From Lactococcus lactis (GTDB lineage: Bacteria; Bacillota; Bacilli; Lactobacillales; Streptococcaceae): a stretch of 64,000 nucleotides of DNA. How positions within the stretch are numbered: the stretch's first letter is position 1; each line of letters opens with the position of its first letter. A program made the translations under genes and the position numbers. The notes beneath the pieces are model-generated. The model was given only the letters and a program-made list of their open reading frames with translations, was not told the origin of the DNA and searched no databases. This document shows, one piece after another, positions 8,181 through 16,294 of the stretch. The stretch spans positions 806,001 through 870,000 of the forward strand of contig NZ_CP118969.1 in the NCBI RefSeq assembly GCF_029023865.1, read 5' to 3'.

Positions 8181-8469
8181 GATTTCCTCCCTCTTGTTCA
8201 TCCAAATGTTCTGCAACATCTTTCAAAAGATGTAAAATATGGCGGTCATAGATACTGTAAGTGACCGTTTTTCCAATTTTTTCATTCGTTAAAATCCGTG
8301 CATTTTTTAAAAGTTTTAGTTGTTGACTGACAAGAGATTGAGAAAGTTGTGTTTTTTCAACAATCTCATTTACGGTTAGGTTATCAGTGGCTAGGCTGGA
8401 AATAATTTTTAAACGTCCGTCGTTAGAGAAAAGTTTAAAAAATTCAGCAATATCTTTTTCGTTAATCAT
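8170..8469 (-). CDS. ArsR/SmtB-family metal-sensing repressor
   Basis: This 99-residue winged-helix repressor should control itself and the downstream efflux pump, leaving DNA when zinc binds. The recognition helix region is TQLSQSLVSQQLKLLKNARIL (about 40-60). Near the carboxy end the alpha-5 site residues DRH (D-x-H), H-x-x-E align with the zinc site of Staphylococcus aureus CzrA (D84, H86, H97, H100), with Glu in place of the last His. This supports a zinc sensor and not an arsenic or cadmium (CadC-type) sensor. No ribosome-binding site precedes the ATG, which lies about 7 bases from the -10 region; the mRNA may be leaderless. Confidence 0.85.
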   Translation of the reverse strand: MINEKDIAEFFKLFSNDGRLKIISSLATDNLTVNEIVEKTQLSQSLVSQQLKLLKNARILTNEKIGKTVTYSIYDRHILHLLKDVAEHLDEQEGGNHEP

Positions 8470-8474
8470 ATTAT

Positions 8475-8504
8475 TATATTATAATTTTATAATATATTTG
8501 TCAA
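8475..8504 (-). promoter_or_regulatory. Promoter and palindromic operator of the arsR-type/efflux operon
   Basis: On the minus strand TTGACA (8504-8499) is followed by -10-like TAATAT (8481-8476) 17 bases later. A perfect palindrome, TATATTATAA, two bases, TTATAATATA (8475-8496), covers the spacer and -10 box, the expected position for an ArsR-family operator. Confidence 0.7.
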
Positions 8505-8564
8505 GCTTTCTTTAAATATTTTATTTTAAGTTATTTTTGTTATGATAAACTGAAAGGAGAAGTT

Positions 8565-9263
8565 TTGCAAGATTTTATCCAATATATTTATTCTGCTTTT
8601 GAAAGAATCGCAGACTTTAGTGACCAGCAAAAAATAATTTTATTAGGTTTGATTTGTGGGCTTTTAATAGCTATCTTTCTTTATCCCTTATTAAGAATTT
8701 TAGTGACGCTTTTACATGAATTTGGTCATGCTCTGGCGGCGAAAATTACTTTTGGTAAAGTTTATAGAATTCATCTTAATCATGATAGTTCCGGCCTCAC
8801 CCAAACAAGTGGTGGTGGGAGAAGCTTCTTTGTTTTATTGATGGGCTATCCAATGCCTTTACTTTTTGGCTGTCTCTTTAGCTGGTTTTTGATTATCAAT
8901 CATCCAGAATTCATTCTTATAAGTCTGTTGATAGTCAGCCTTTCTGTTCTAATCGTCGTTAAAAATTGGTATGGCTTTTTGATTTGTTTGCTAGGAATTT
9001 TAATTACAGGGGCTTTGCTTTATTTTGGTCAAATTCAGATTTTTAATTTTATGGGTGGAGCTTTAATTGGTTTTCTGACTTTAGGGGCATTTATTGACCT
9101 TAGAGTAATTTTTCATAAAAATGAGGAACTTTCTGATGCAGATTTACTCCATGAGAAATTTCAAATAATTCCTGCTTTTGTTTGGAAATTAATTTTTCTT
9201 TTAATGATGTCATCTTGTCTATTTTTGATTATAATCACTTTCAAGACTTTATTCTCTAAATAA
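8565..9263 (+). CDS. M50-type membrane metallopeptidase-like protein
   Basis: The 232-residue membrane protein begins with TTG preceded by GGAGAAG. After a first membrane segment (about 25-45) it has HEFGHA (about 51-56), the HExxH zinc motif of the M50 peptidases, embedded in a hydrophobic helix, followed by four or more further membrane segments. It resembles the M50B-like group found in many Firmicutes, whose substrates are unknown. I see no PDZ domain. It is a single gene between the divergent metal-efflux operon and the pyr operon. Its role (regulated intramembrane proteolysis or something else) cannot be told from the sequence. Confidence 0.7.
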   Translation: MQDFIQYIYSAFERIADFSDQQKIILLGLICGLLIAIFLYPLLRILVTLLHEFGHALAAKITFGKVYRIHLNHDSSGLTQTSGGGRSFFVLLMGYPMPLLFGCLFSWFLIINHPEFILISLLIVSLSVLIVVKNWYGFLICLLGILITGALLYFGQIQIFNFMGGALIGFLTLGAFIDLRVIFHKNEELSDADLLHEKFQIIPAFVWKLIFLLMMSSCLFLIIITFKTLFSK

Positions 9264-9273
9264 AAAATAATTT

Positions 9274-9302
9274 TTGACAAGTGGCGAGAACTTTGCTATA
9301 AT
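9274..9302 (+). promoter_or_regulatory. Promoter of the pyr operon
   Basis: TTGACA (9274-9279), 17 bases, TATAAT (9297-9302): a full consensus promoter. Confidence 0.92.
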
Positions 9303-9309
9303 CTATCTA

Positions 9310-9427
9310 ACCTTTAAGATTGTCCAGAGAGGCAGGCAAGGTCAGAAATTAATAATGTAATAATATGATGGATACTGTCCATTTTCTGATACCTACCTGC
9401 ATTCTCTTTTGAGTGCAGGTTTTTTGT
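9310..9427 (+). promoter_or_regulatory. PyrR-dependent attenuator leader
   Basis: The leader contains the PyrR-binding motif TGTCCAGAGAGGC (9321-9333), close to the known UCCAGAGAGG loop of anti-antiterminators. Downstream, ACCTGCA (9395-9401) and TGCAGGT (9414-9420) plus a T-run form the terminator. The stretch GCAGGCAAGGTCAGAAA (9332-9348) can pair with 9383-9400 and would break the terminator, acting as antiterminator. Thus high UMP favours PyrR binding and early termination; low UMP favours read-through. This follows the established mechanism for pyr genes in Bacillus and Lactococcus. Confidence 0.9.
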
Positions 9428-9523
9428 ATGTTAATGGACAACTTAGAAATGGAAGCTAAATCGCTAAATGAAAGATTTGTTAGTTTACTGACCAATTGAT
9501 CATCAAGAATGGAAGGAGCCACA

Positions 9524-10045
9524 ATGGCTAGAAAAGAAATTATTGACGAAATCACAATGAAACGTGCAATTACACGTATCACTTACGAGATTATTGAACG
9601 TAATAAAGAGCTGGACAAATTGGTTTTGATTGGGATTAAAACACGTGGTGTTTATTTAGCAAAAAGAATCCAAGAACGTTTGCAACAATTAGAAGGTTTG
9701 GAAATTCCTTTTGGTGAGTTGGATACACGTCCATTCCGTGATGACAAACAAGCTCAAGAAGACACGACAGAAATTGACATCGATATTACAGGAAAAGATG
9801 TCATTCTTGTCGACGATGTGCTCTACACAGGTCGGACAATCCGTGCGGCAATTGATGGAATTGTAAAACTCGGTCGTCCAGCTCGTGTTCAATTGGCTGT
9901 ATTAGTTGACCGTGGACATCGTGAATTGCCAATTCGTGCAGACTACGTTGGGAAAAATATTCCAACAGGTCGTGATGAAGAAATCATTGTTCAAATGTCT
10001 GAACACGATGGCAATGACAGTATTTTAATTAAACGTGAAGATTAA
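9524..10045 (+). CDS. pyrR: PyrR, pyrimidine operon attenuator and uracil phosphoribosyltransferase homologue
   Basis: PyrR binds the leader RNA when UMP is plentiful and shuts the operon; many homologues also have weak uracil phosphoribosyltransferase activity. The 173-residue protein has the PRPP-binding motif [16 protein letters not shown] (about 95-110) and the family start [19 protein letters not shown] chose the ATG at 9524 because GGAAGGAG lies 6-8 bases upstream; an in-frame ATG at 9509 would overlap that site. It is the first gene of pyrR-pyrP-pyrB-carA, an order reported for L. lactis. Confidence 0.95.
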   Translation: MARKEIIDEITMKRAITRITYEIIERNKELDKLVLIGIKTRGVYLAKRIQERLQQLEGLEIPFGELDTRPFRDDKQAQEDTTEIDIDITGKDVILVDDVLYTGRTIRAAIDGIVKLGRPARVQLAVLVDRGHRELPIRADYVGKNIPTGRDEEIIVQMSEHDGNDSILIKRED

Positions 10046-10139
10046 AAAATTTCTGTCAGTAATTTAAAGTAAAAAATATGCTGTTAGTTACTGACGAAAG
10101 AATTAACAAATATTCAACTTAGAGTTTTAGGAGAAAAAA

Positions 10140-11432
10140 GTGCACGATAATGATATTATCTTAAAAGTTGATGAGAAACCAGCTGCAAGTCAGTGGTTTG
10201 GTCTCTCATTTCAACATTTGTTTGCCATGTTTGGCTCAACGGTTTTGGTGCCAATTTTAGTTGGGATTAACCCAGCCATTGCCCTCTTGAGTTCTGGACT
10301 TGGTACACTTGCACACATGAGTGTTACAAAATTTAAAGTGCCAGCTTACATGGGTTCAAGCTTTGCCTATATTGGTGCGATGACTTTACTGATGAAAAAT
10401 GGTGGAATGCCAGCCATTGCTCAAGGGGCAATGACCGGTGGATTGGTTTACCTGATTGTCGCTTTAATTGTAAAATTTGCAGGTAAAGGCTGGATTGACA
10501 AAGTTTTACCGCCAATCGTCGTTGGGCCAATCGTTATGGTCATTGGATTATCACTTGCTCCAACAGCAATTAATGATGCCATGTACACGGACGTTGCAAA
10601 TTTAAAAGGATACAGTTTAGCTTATATCATTATTGCCCTCATCACTGTGTTATCTATTGTCATTTACAGTATCTATGGCAAAGGATTTCTGTCAGTTGTT
10701 CCAATTTTACTTGGAATCATCACAGGATATGTTGCAGCAATGATTATTGGTAAGATTACAGGGATGAACATTGTTTCATTCACTGGAATCTCACATGCTA
10801 AGTGGCTGACCATTCCACCAATGGAAATTCCATTTGCCAATTACAAGTGGGCCTTCTATCCGTCAGCAATTTTGACAATGGCACCGATTGCTTTTGTCAC
10901 AATGACTGAGCATTTTGGCCACATTATGGTTTTGAATTCATTAACTAAAAAAGATTACTTTAAAGAACCAGGATTAGAAAAAACATTAACTGGTGATGGT
11001 CTAGCTCAAATCATCGCCGGATTTATTGGTGCACCGCCGGTGACCTCTTACGGTGAAAATATTGGAGTTATGGCAATTACAAAAATTCATTCGATTTATG
11101 TTATTGCTGGAGCTGCCGTTCTTGCTATCGTTGTCTCATTCATTGGGAAAATTACAGCGCTCTTGCAATCAATTCCAGCACCCGTCATCGGGGGAGCATC
11201 AATTGCCCTTTTTGGAGTAATTGCAGCTTCTGGTTTGAAAATTTTAGTTGAAAATAAAGTTAATTTTGATATCAAACGAAACTTACTAATCAGCTCAGTT
11301 GTTCTTGTTATCGGGATTGGTGGAATGATTATTAATATCACTCAAAATTTACAAATTTCATCAGTAGCCATTGCAACAATTCTCGGAATTGTTTTAAATC
11401 TTGTCTTGCCAAAAGATCCTAGCGAAATTTAA
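10140..11432 (+). CDS. pyrP: Uracil permease
   Basis: PyrP is a proton-coupled uracil importer of the NCS2 family in the cell membrane. The 430-residue protein starts with GTG after AGGAGAA. It shows the family features FQHLFAMFGSTVLVP (about 24-38), a Gly-rich TGGLVYL segment, and GAPPVTSYGENIGVMAITK (about 298-316), the substrate-site signature of uracil/xanthine permeases, plus 12 or more hydrophobic segments. It lies 94 bases after pyrR and before pyrB, so uracil uptake is controlled together with synthesis. Confidence 0.94.
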   Translation: MHDNDIILKVDEKPAASQWFGLSFQHLFAMFGSTVLVPILVGINPAIALLSSGLGTLAHMSVTKFKVPAYMGSSFAYIGAMTLLMKNGGMPAIAQGAMTGGLVYLIVALIVKFAGKGWIDKVLPPIVVGPIVMVIGLSLAPTAINDAMYTDVANLKGYSLAYIIIALITVLSIVIYSIYGKGFLSVVPILLGIITGYVAAMIIGKITGMNIVSFTGISHAKWLTIPPMEIPFANYKWAFYPSAILTMAPIAFVTMTEHFGHIMVLNSLTKKDYFKEPGLEKTLTGDGLAQIIAGFIGAPPVTSYGENIGVMAITKIHSIYVIAGAAVLAIVVSFIGKITALLQSIPAPVIGGASIALFGVIAASGLKILVENKVNFDIKRNLLISSVVLVIGIGGMIINITQNLQISSVAIATILGIVLNLVLPKDPSEI

Positions 11433-11615
11433 AAGCTCCAAAATTACTGACAGAATCGTCAGTAATTAAAAAAAGTGAACTTATAACTGATAGAAATCCT
11501 ATCGAGATTTCCATCAGTAGATAAAAATTTTGTCAGTTTACTGACAAAACAATCAAATATATTGTCAATAAAACTGTTGTGACAGAGAGCACACAGTCAG
11601 GGTAAAGGAGACCTC
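11433..11615 (+). repeat. pyrP-pyrB spacer with three hairpins
   Basis: Three successive stems are visible: ATTACTGAC/GTCAGTAAT (11443-11466), CTGATAGAAATC/GATTTCCATCAG with one mismatch (11487-11517), and TTTTGTCAG/CTGACAAAA (11528-11549). None is followed by a good T-run, so they look like mRNA-stability or processing elements and not terminators. Two of the three use the CTGAC/GTCAG word found throughout the window. Confidence 0.7.
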
Positions 11616-12548
11616 ATGTCAGTAAAAAATGGATTAGTTCAACTCGAAAACCTCACAAGTATGGAAAAATTGAGTGTTGATGAAGTCATGGGACTTATCA
11701 AAAGAGCCTCAGCTTTCAAAGCAGGAACAGCAGAATTTGATTTAGAAAAACAAACTTTTGCTTCAAATCTTTTCTTTGAAAATTCTACAAGAACGCACCA
11801 TAGTTTCCATATTGCTGAGCGTAAATTAGGCTTAGATGTTCTTGAATTTGATGCGCAAGCAAGCTCAATTAGTAAAGGAGAAACTCTTTACGATACCGTC
11901 TTAACACTTGATGCACTTGGCGTTGATATCTGTGTTATACGTTCAGGAGTAGAACATTACTATGAAGAATTAGTGAATTCAGATAATATTCATTGTGCGA
12001 TTGTTAACGGTGGAGATGGTTCAGGGCAACATCCAAGTCAATGTTTACTTGACTTGATGACCATTTATGAAGAATTTGGCAAATTTGAAGGTTTAAAAAT
12101 CGCAATTTCCGGAGATTTAACCCATTCACGTGTCGCCAAATCTAATATGATGATGCTCCAAAAATTAGGAGCTAGACTTTACTTTACAGGCCCAGCAGCA
12201 TGGTATAGTGAAGAATTTGATGATTACGGTCATTATGCCAACCTAGACCGAATTTTGCCAGAACTTGACGTTCATATGCTCTTACGCGTTCAACACGAAC
12301 GTCATGATAGTGGCGAAAGCTTTTCTAAAGAAGGCTACCATAATCATTTTGGACTGACAGAAGAACGAGCAAAAATGTTGAAACCAACAGCTATTATCAT
12401 GCACCCAGCTCCAGTCAATCGGGATGTTGAAATTGCTGACAGCCTTGTGGAAAACTCACAAAGTCGGATTGTTCAACAAATGAGCAATGGTGTTTATACT
12501 CGAATGGCAATTCTTGAAGCAATTCTTGCTGGAAAAAAAGCTAAATAA
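11616..12548 (+). CDS. pyrB: Aspartate carbamoyltransferase catalytic subunit
   Basis: PyrB joins carbamoyl phosphate and aspartate, the committed step of pyrimidine synthesis. The 310-residue cytosolic protein carries the carbamoyl-phosphate motif [12 protein letters not shown] (about 53-64), [14 protein letters not shown] (about 131-144), and the aspartate-site [13 protein letters not shown] (about 267-279). The ATG has AAAGGAGA upstream. No regulatory pyrI gene follows, as usual for Firmicutes; control is at the RNA level through PyrR. Confidence 0.96.
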   Translation: MSVKNGLVQLENLTSMEKLSVDEVMGLIKRASAFKAGTAEFDLEKQTFASNLFFENSTRTHHSFHIAERKLGLDVLEFDAQASSISKGETLYDTVLTLDALGVDICVIRSGVEHYYEELVNSDNIHCAIVNGGDGSGQHPSQCLLDLMTIYEEFGKFEGLKIAISGDLTHSRVAKSNMMMLQKLGARLYFTGPAAWYSEEFDDYGHYANLDRILPELDVHMLLRVQHERHDSGESFSKEGYHNHFGLTEERAKMLKPTAIIMHPAPVNRDVEIADSLVENSQSRIVQQMSNGVYTRMAILEAILAGKKAK

Positions 12549-12610
12549 TTCAAAGCGCTGACAACAAGAAAAAATAATTGCTAAAGCAAAATTCAAAGGA
12601 AATATTTATT

Positions 12611-13684
12611 ATGAGCAAAAGACTTTTAATTTTAGAAGACGGAACCATTTTTGAGGGAGAATCTCTTGGTGCAAACTTGGATGTTACAGGTGAACTTGTC
12701 TTTAATACAGGAATGACAGGCTATCAAGAATCAATCACTGACCAATCATACAACGGACAAATTTTGACTTTCACTTATCCAATTGTTGGAAATTATGGCG
12801 TCAACCGAGATGATTATGAATCAATTCATCCAACCTGTAAAGCCGTAGTTGTTCATGAAGCAGCGCGCCGTCCTTCGAACTGGCGGATGCAAATGTCTTT
12901 TGATGAATTTTTAAAATCAAAAAATATTCCTGGAATTACAGGTGTGGATACTCGAGCGATTACTAAAATTGTTCGAGAACACGGCACTATGAAGGCCTCA
13001 CTTGTACAAGCAAGAGATGAAGTAGAGCATCAAATGAGCCAACTTCAAGCGACAGTATTACCAACAAATCAAGTTGAAACAAGTAGTACGACGACCGCTT
13101 ATCCATCACCAAATACAGGTAGAAAAGTTGTCGTTGTTGACTTTGGTTTGAAACACAGTATCTTACGTGAACTTTCAAAACGGGAATGTAATCTCACCGT
13201 TGTCCCATACAACACCAGTGCTAAAGAAATTTTGGAAATGGAACCTGATGGTGTCATGTTGACTAATGGCCCTGGTGACCCAACAGATGTACCAGAAGCA
13301 ATTGAAATGATTAAAGAAATTCAAGGTAAAATTCCAATTTTCGGTATTTGCTTAGGTCATCAATTATTTAGTCTTGCAAATGGAGCAAAAACATACAAAA
13401 TGAAATTTGGACACCGTGGATTTAACCATGCCGTTCGTGAAATTGCAACAGGACGAATTGACTTCACCTCACAAAATCATGGATATGCCGTTTCATCAGA
13501 AAACTTACCTGAAGACCTAATGATTACCCATGTTGAAATCAATGACGACTCAGTTGAAGGAGTGCGTCACAAACACTTCCCAGCTTTTTCAGTCCAATTT
13601 CACCCAGACGCAGCTCCTGGACCTCACGATGCCAGCTATCTTTTTGATGATTTCATGGATCTCATGGATAACTTCCAAAAATAG
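12611..13684 (+). CDS. carA: Carbamoyl phosphate synthase small (glutaminase) subunit
   Basis: CarA hydrolyses glutamine and passes ammonia to CarB for carbamoyl phosphate synthesis. The 357-residue protein has the N-domain ([15 protein letters not shown]) and a class I glutamine amidotransferase domain with GICLGHQLF (nucleophile Cys, about 252). The catalytic His is in [12 protein letters not shown]: the residue two after His is Asp, where E. coli and most CarA have Glu. The start at 12611 has AAAGGAA upstream; an earlier in-frame ATG (12578) lacks support. carB is not in the window, so the large subunit must be encoded elsewhere. Confidence 0.93.
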   Translation: MSKRLLILEDGTIFEGESLGANLDVTGELVFNTGMTGYQESITDQSYNGQILTFTYPIVGNYGVNRDDYESIHPTCKAVVVHEAARRPSNWRMQMSFDEFLKSKNIPGITGVDTRAITKIVREHGTMKASLVQARDEVEHQMSQLQATVLPTNQVETSSTTTAYPSPNTGRKVVVVDFGLKHSILRELSKRECNLTVVPYNTSAKEILEMEPDGVMLTNGPGDPTDVPEAIEMIKEIQGKIPIFGICLGHQLFSLANGAKTYKMKFGHRGFNHAVREIATGRIDFTSQNHGYAVSSENLPEDLMITHVEINDDSVEGVRHKHFPAFSVQFHPDAAPGPHDASYLFDDFMDLMDNFQK

Positions 13685-13739
13685 GATATTGATATAAATG
13701 TCTTTGAGTGTGTGACAGTATATTGCTCGTTAGATAATA

Positions 13740-13768
13740 AAAAAACTCAGAACTACTGAGTTTTTTTA
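13740..13768. terminator. Bidirectional terminator after carA
   Basis: AAAAAACTCAG (13740-13750) and CTGAGTTTTTT (13756-13766) around a 5-base loop separate the pyr operon from the convergent LPXTG gene. Confidence 0.93.
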
Positions 13769-14659
13769 TTATCTATTTTTGTATAAGATTGTTACTGCTG
13801 AGCTTATTATTATAATTCCGATTAGTACAAAACTAAGATCCGCTTTGCTATTAACACCAGTTTCTGGTAATGTTTTTATATTTCCTTCTTCTGAAGCTTT
13901 TGTAATCTTGTTATCCAAGACAATAGAATCTTTTGAAATATTTAATGTATTTTTATTTATAGAGGGAGCTGGTTCAGGATTTGGAGCTGGTTCAGGATTT
14001 GGAGCTGGTTCAGGATTTGGAGCTGGTTCAGGATTTGGAGTGGGTTCAGGATTTGGAATAGGTTCAGGATTTGGAATAGGTTCGGGATTTGGATTAGGTT
14101 CGGGATTTGGATTAGGTTCAGGGTCTGGATTAGGTTCAGGGTCTGGGGTAGGATCAGGGTCTGGATCGGGCCTAGGTGCCTCATTAATCTGAATCATATT
14201 TGTTATTGAATAGGGAGTTACATGCCGATCATTTTCAGGAAGTGCATCTGTAACGTTAAGTTGAAATGTCTGGCTTCCAGAACTAATATTAGAAGTATCT
14301 ATCATAATATCAAAGGTACCCGTATGGGAATTATTATCAATAGTAATATTTGAAATAACTACATAGTCAAGGTTAGAGTTCACAATTATGTCTTGAGTTG
14401 TAAGGGAGTCACCACCATAATAACCGAAGGTAGCCCTCCCGGTGATAATGTCGCCTTGTGTTACTTCAACAATTCCAGAGTCAAGTCCCATATTGAAAAA
14501 TTCAATCGTTGAAATACCATACCATTCTTGTTCGGCTTTTGCAGAAATATCCGATGATGGAGTATCAAGTTGGTCCGCCATTGAAGTTGAAGGTAAAGTA
14601 GTGAATAGTATACATGTTAAAAGAGTACATGTAGATAATGCAATAATTGATTTTTTCAT
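13769..14659 (-). CDS. LPXTG-anchored surface protein with proline-rich repeat stalk
   Basis: The 296-residue protein has a signal peptide ([19 protein letters not shown], cleavage near SMADQ), an extracellular domain of about 120 residues that I do not recognise, a stalk of repeated PNPEPx units, and a sortase signal LPETG followed by a hydrophobic segment and a positive tail (YKNR). Sortase should link it to peptidoglycan. The stalk is encoded by an 18-bp tandem repeat and is likely to vary in length. I chose the ATG at 14659, which has AGGAG upstream. It is monocistronic; a 22-base palindrome lies in its upstream region. Ligand and role are unknown. Confidence 0.85.
   Translation of the reverse strand: MKKSIIALSTCTLLTCILFTTLPSTSMADQLDTPSSDISAKAEQEWYGISTIEFFNMGLDSGIVEVTQGDIITGRATFGYYGGDSLTTQDIIVNSNLDYVVISNITIDNNSHTGTFDIMIDTSNISSGSQTFQLNVTDALPENDRHVTPYSITNMIQINEAPRPDPDPDPTPDPEPNPDPEPNPNPEPNPNPEPIPNPEPIPNPEPTPNPEPAPNPEPAPNPEPAPNPEPAPSINKNTLNISKDSIVLDNKITKASEEGNIKTLPETGVNSKADLSFVLIGIIIISSAVTILYKNR
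13963..14170. repeat. 18-bp tandem repeat encoding the PNPEPx stalk
   Basis: About eleven copies of an 18-base unit (plus strand GGAGCTGGTTCAGGATTT and variants) follow one another without interruption. Copies near 13963-14035 are nearly identical; those toward 14170 are diverged and carry GGGTCT in place of GGATTT. The gradient suggests recent expansion at the carboxy-terminal side of the stalk. Confidence 0.92.
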
Positions 14660-14917
14660 TTTTAAAACTCCTGTAAGATATAAAATACATTTTAACACAT
14701 TATTTCAATAATTAAAAAGACAATTTTACAAAATTGTCTATTATTTTACTAAAAATACTTTGAGGTTATTGAAAATATGGTCTTAAATTAGAGAAGTTCA
14801 GTTATAGGGAACTTGTCTTGTATTGGCTGTTAATGATTCTTATTTTCTCCGAAGCCGAAGACTCAAAAAAGTATAAGTTATTGATTATTTTTTATTATTC
14901 ATTTAAGAAATAAGTTC

Positions 14918-14993
14918 TATAATAAATCTATTCCAAAAAATAAACTTTTTCATAAATACTCCTAAAGCGCCTACTAATCTAGGCGTTTTTTTA
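14918..14993 (+). ncRNA. Candidate short transcript with terminator
   Basis: A TATAAT box (14918-14923) lies about 45 bases before a terminator made of CGCCTA (14968-14973) and TAGGCG (14980-14985) with a seven-T run. No coding frame lies between, so a small RNA of about 65 bases is possible. The -35 is poor. Alternatively the terminator is left over from a lost gene. Confidence 0.35.
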
Positions 14994-15331
14994 TCCTCTC
15001 GCTTACAAGTTTTATTACTTCAGAAAGTGAATAAAATATTTTTAGAGGCATTATCAAGCATACAAAGTATTTTAGAAGTTGAGATTCAAAGTGATACTCA
15101 AAATATTAACAATAAAAAGGCATAGGGATAGGTTTTTTCTAAGTTAGTTTTTATCGAGAAGAAAATGTTCTTCACTTATTTACTGGTAAAATAATCAAAT
15201 TTCCTCATGAATTTTTGTTTATAAACTTTAAATTTCAACCAATCTATTGATTACGCATTTCTATAATTATATGTAGCATGCACTTAGAAAAAGTTAATTC
15301 TTTTTGTAAGTTTAAAAAATACGCAATATGT

Positions 15332-15337
15332 TATAAT
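15332..15337 (+). promoter_or_regulatory. Extended -10 promoter of the phosphoesterase gene
   Basis: TGT-TATAAT (15329-15337) ends 8 bases before the ATG at 15346, with no ribosome-binding site in between. Confidence 0.65.
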
Positions 15338-15345
15338 CTAGAGAT

Positions 15346-16182
15346 ATGAAAATTAAAAAAATAGTATTTTCACTTATTATTCTTATAATATGTACTGTTA
15401 TAGGAGTCTTTTACTATGCTTTTAAAGTTGAACCTTACCGTTTAGTAGTCAATGAGCATCAAGTGAATAATACAAATTCTAAAGAAAATTTGAAAATTGT
15501 TCAGTTATCCGATTTACATATTAAAAAGGATTTTAATGCTGATCGATTAGATAAAGTGATTCAAAAAACAAATGAACAAAATCCTGATTTTATTATTTTC
15601 TCGGGAGATTTATATGATAATTATTCGCAATACAATGAAAATGAAGCTGTTATTTCTAAGTTAAAAAGTCTGAAAGCAAAATATGGGAAAATTGCAATTT
15701 GGGGCAATCGAGATTATGGTGGGGGATCTGTCAGAGAATATGCAAATATTATGGCTGAATCTGATTTCTCTCTTTTAAGAAATGAAAATCAAGTTTTTAC
15801 TTTGGATAATGGTAAGAAAATTTTATTCACAGGTTTGGATGAAGCTTTGTTAGGAAATCCGCAATTTCCCTCGCCAAATCAAATGGCTGAAACGAGTTAT
15901 GATATATTATTGACTCATGAGCCAGATGAAGTTAGCCAATATCAAAATAAGGGTTATGAATTAATTCTTTCTGGTCATAGTCATGGCGGTCAAATAAACA
16001 TCCCACTTATTCCTCAAATTCAAAAAAAAGCTACCGCATTGATGAGCCATGCGAATAACTATACTGGTGGACTTTATCAGTTAGGGGCAAATGAAAAACT
16101 TTATGTTAATACCGGAATAGGAACGACTCATTTATCAGCCAGATTTGGTGTAGCTCCTGAAATTGCCGTTTTAACTTTTTAG
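15346..16182 (+). CDS. Membrane-anchored metallophosphoesterase (YkuE/YaeI type)
   Basis: A 278-residue calcineurin-like phosphoesterase held by one amino-terminal membrane helix (about 5-27), with the catalytic domain outside the membrane. The dimetal motifs are visible in order: QLSDLHI (D and H, about 53-59), FSGDLYD (about 86-92), WGNRDYGG (about 118; Arg where many relatives have His), LLTHEPD and SGHSHGGQ (about 208-215). The nearest known relatives act on cell-envelope or lipid phosphate esters, but the substrate here is open. It appears to be leaderless. It is single, followed by the CHAP-protein gene in the same direction with its own promoter. Confidence 0.82.
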   Translation: MKIKKIVFSLIILIICTVIGVFYYAFKVEPYRLVVNEHQVNNTNSKENLKIVQLSDLHIKKDFNADRLDKVIQKTNEQNPDFIIFSGDLYDNYSQYNENEAVISKLKSLKAKYGKIAIWGNRDYGGGSVREYANIMAESDFSLLRNENQVFTLDNGKKILFTGLDEALLGNPQFPSPNQMAETSYDILLTHEPDEVSQYQNKGYELILSGHSHGGQINIPLIPQIQKKATALMSHANNYTGGLYQLGANEKLYVNTGIGTTHLSARFGVAPEIAVLTF

Positions 16183-16294
16183 ATATCTAGATTACTAAAT
16201 GAAATCGCTTGACATTTTAGGTGACCTATTATAGAGTTTAAATAGAATACATTAGCTTAAATAGCATAAGGCTAGGCTAAAATGGAGGATTTGG

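Larger units (their letters stand above)
14699..15345. other. Intergenic region with palindrome, possible small RNA and ORF remnant
   Basis: This long gap holds a perfect 10-2-10 palindrome, AGACAATTTT / AAAATTGTCT (14718-14739), near the promoter of the LPXTG gene; a possible short transcript ending at 14993; and a 32-codon frame (GTG near 15027 to TAG near 15125) with no ribosome-binding site that may be a gene remnant. I see no full gene in it. Confidence 0.5.

Noticed and set aside
11433-11615. A second PyrR attenuator before pyrB
   Set aside because: The hairpins lack the UCCAGAGAGG motif and no T-run follows.
13963-14170. Tandem repeat as a possible CRISPR array
   Set aside because: The units are contiguous 18-mers in frame within a protein stalk; there are no spacers and no cas genes.
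13779-14192. A plus-strand frame of [11 protein letters not shown] repeats opposite the LPXTG gene
   Set aside because: It is the complement of the 18-bp repeat encoding PNPEPx; the minus frame has signal peptide, LPETG anchor and ribosome-binding site.
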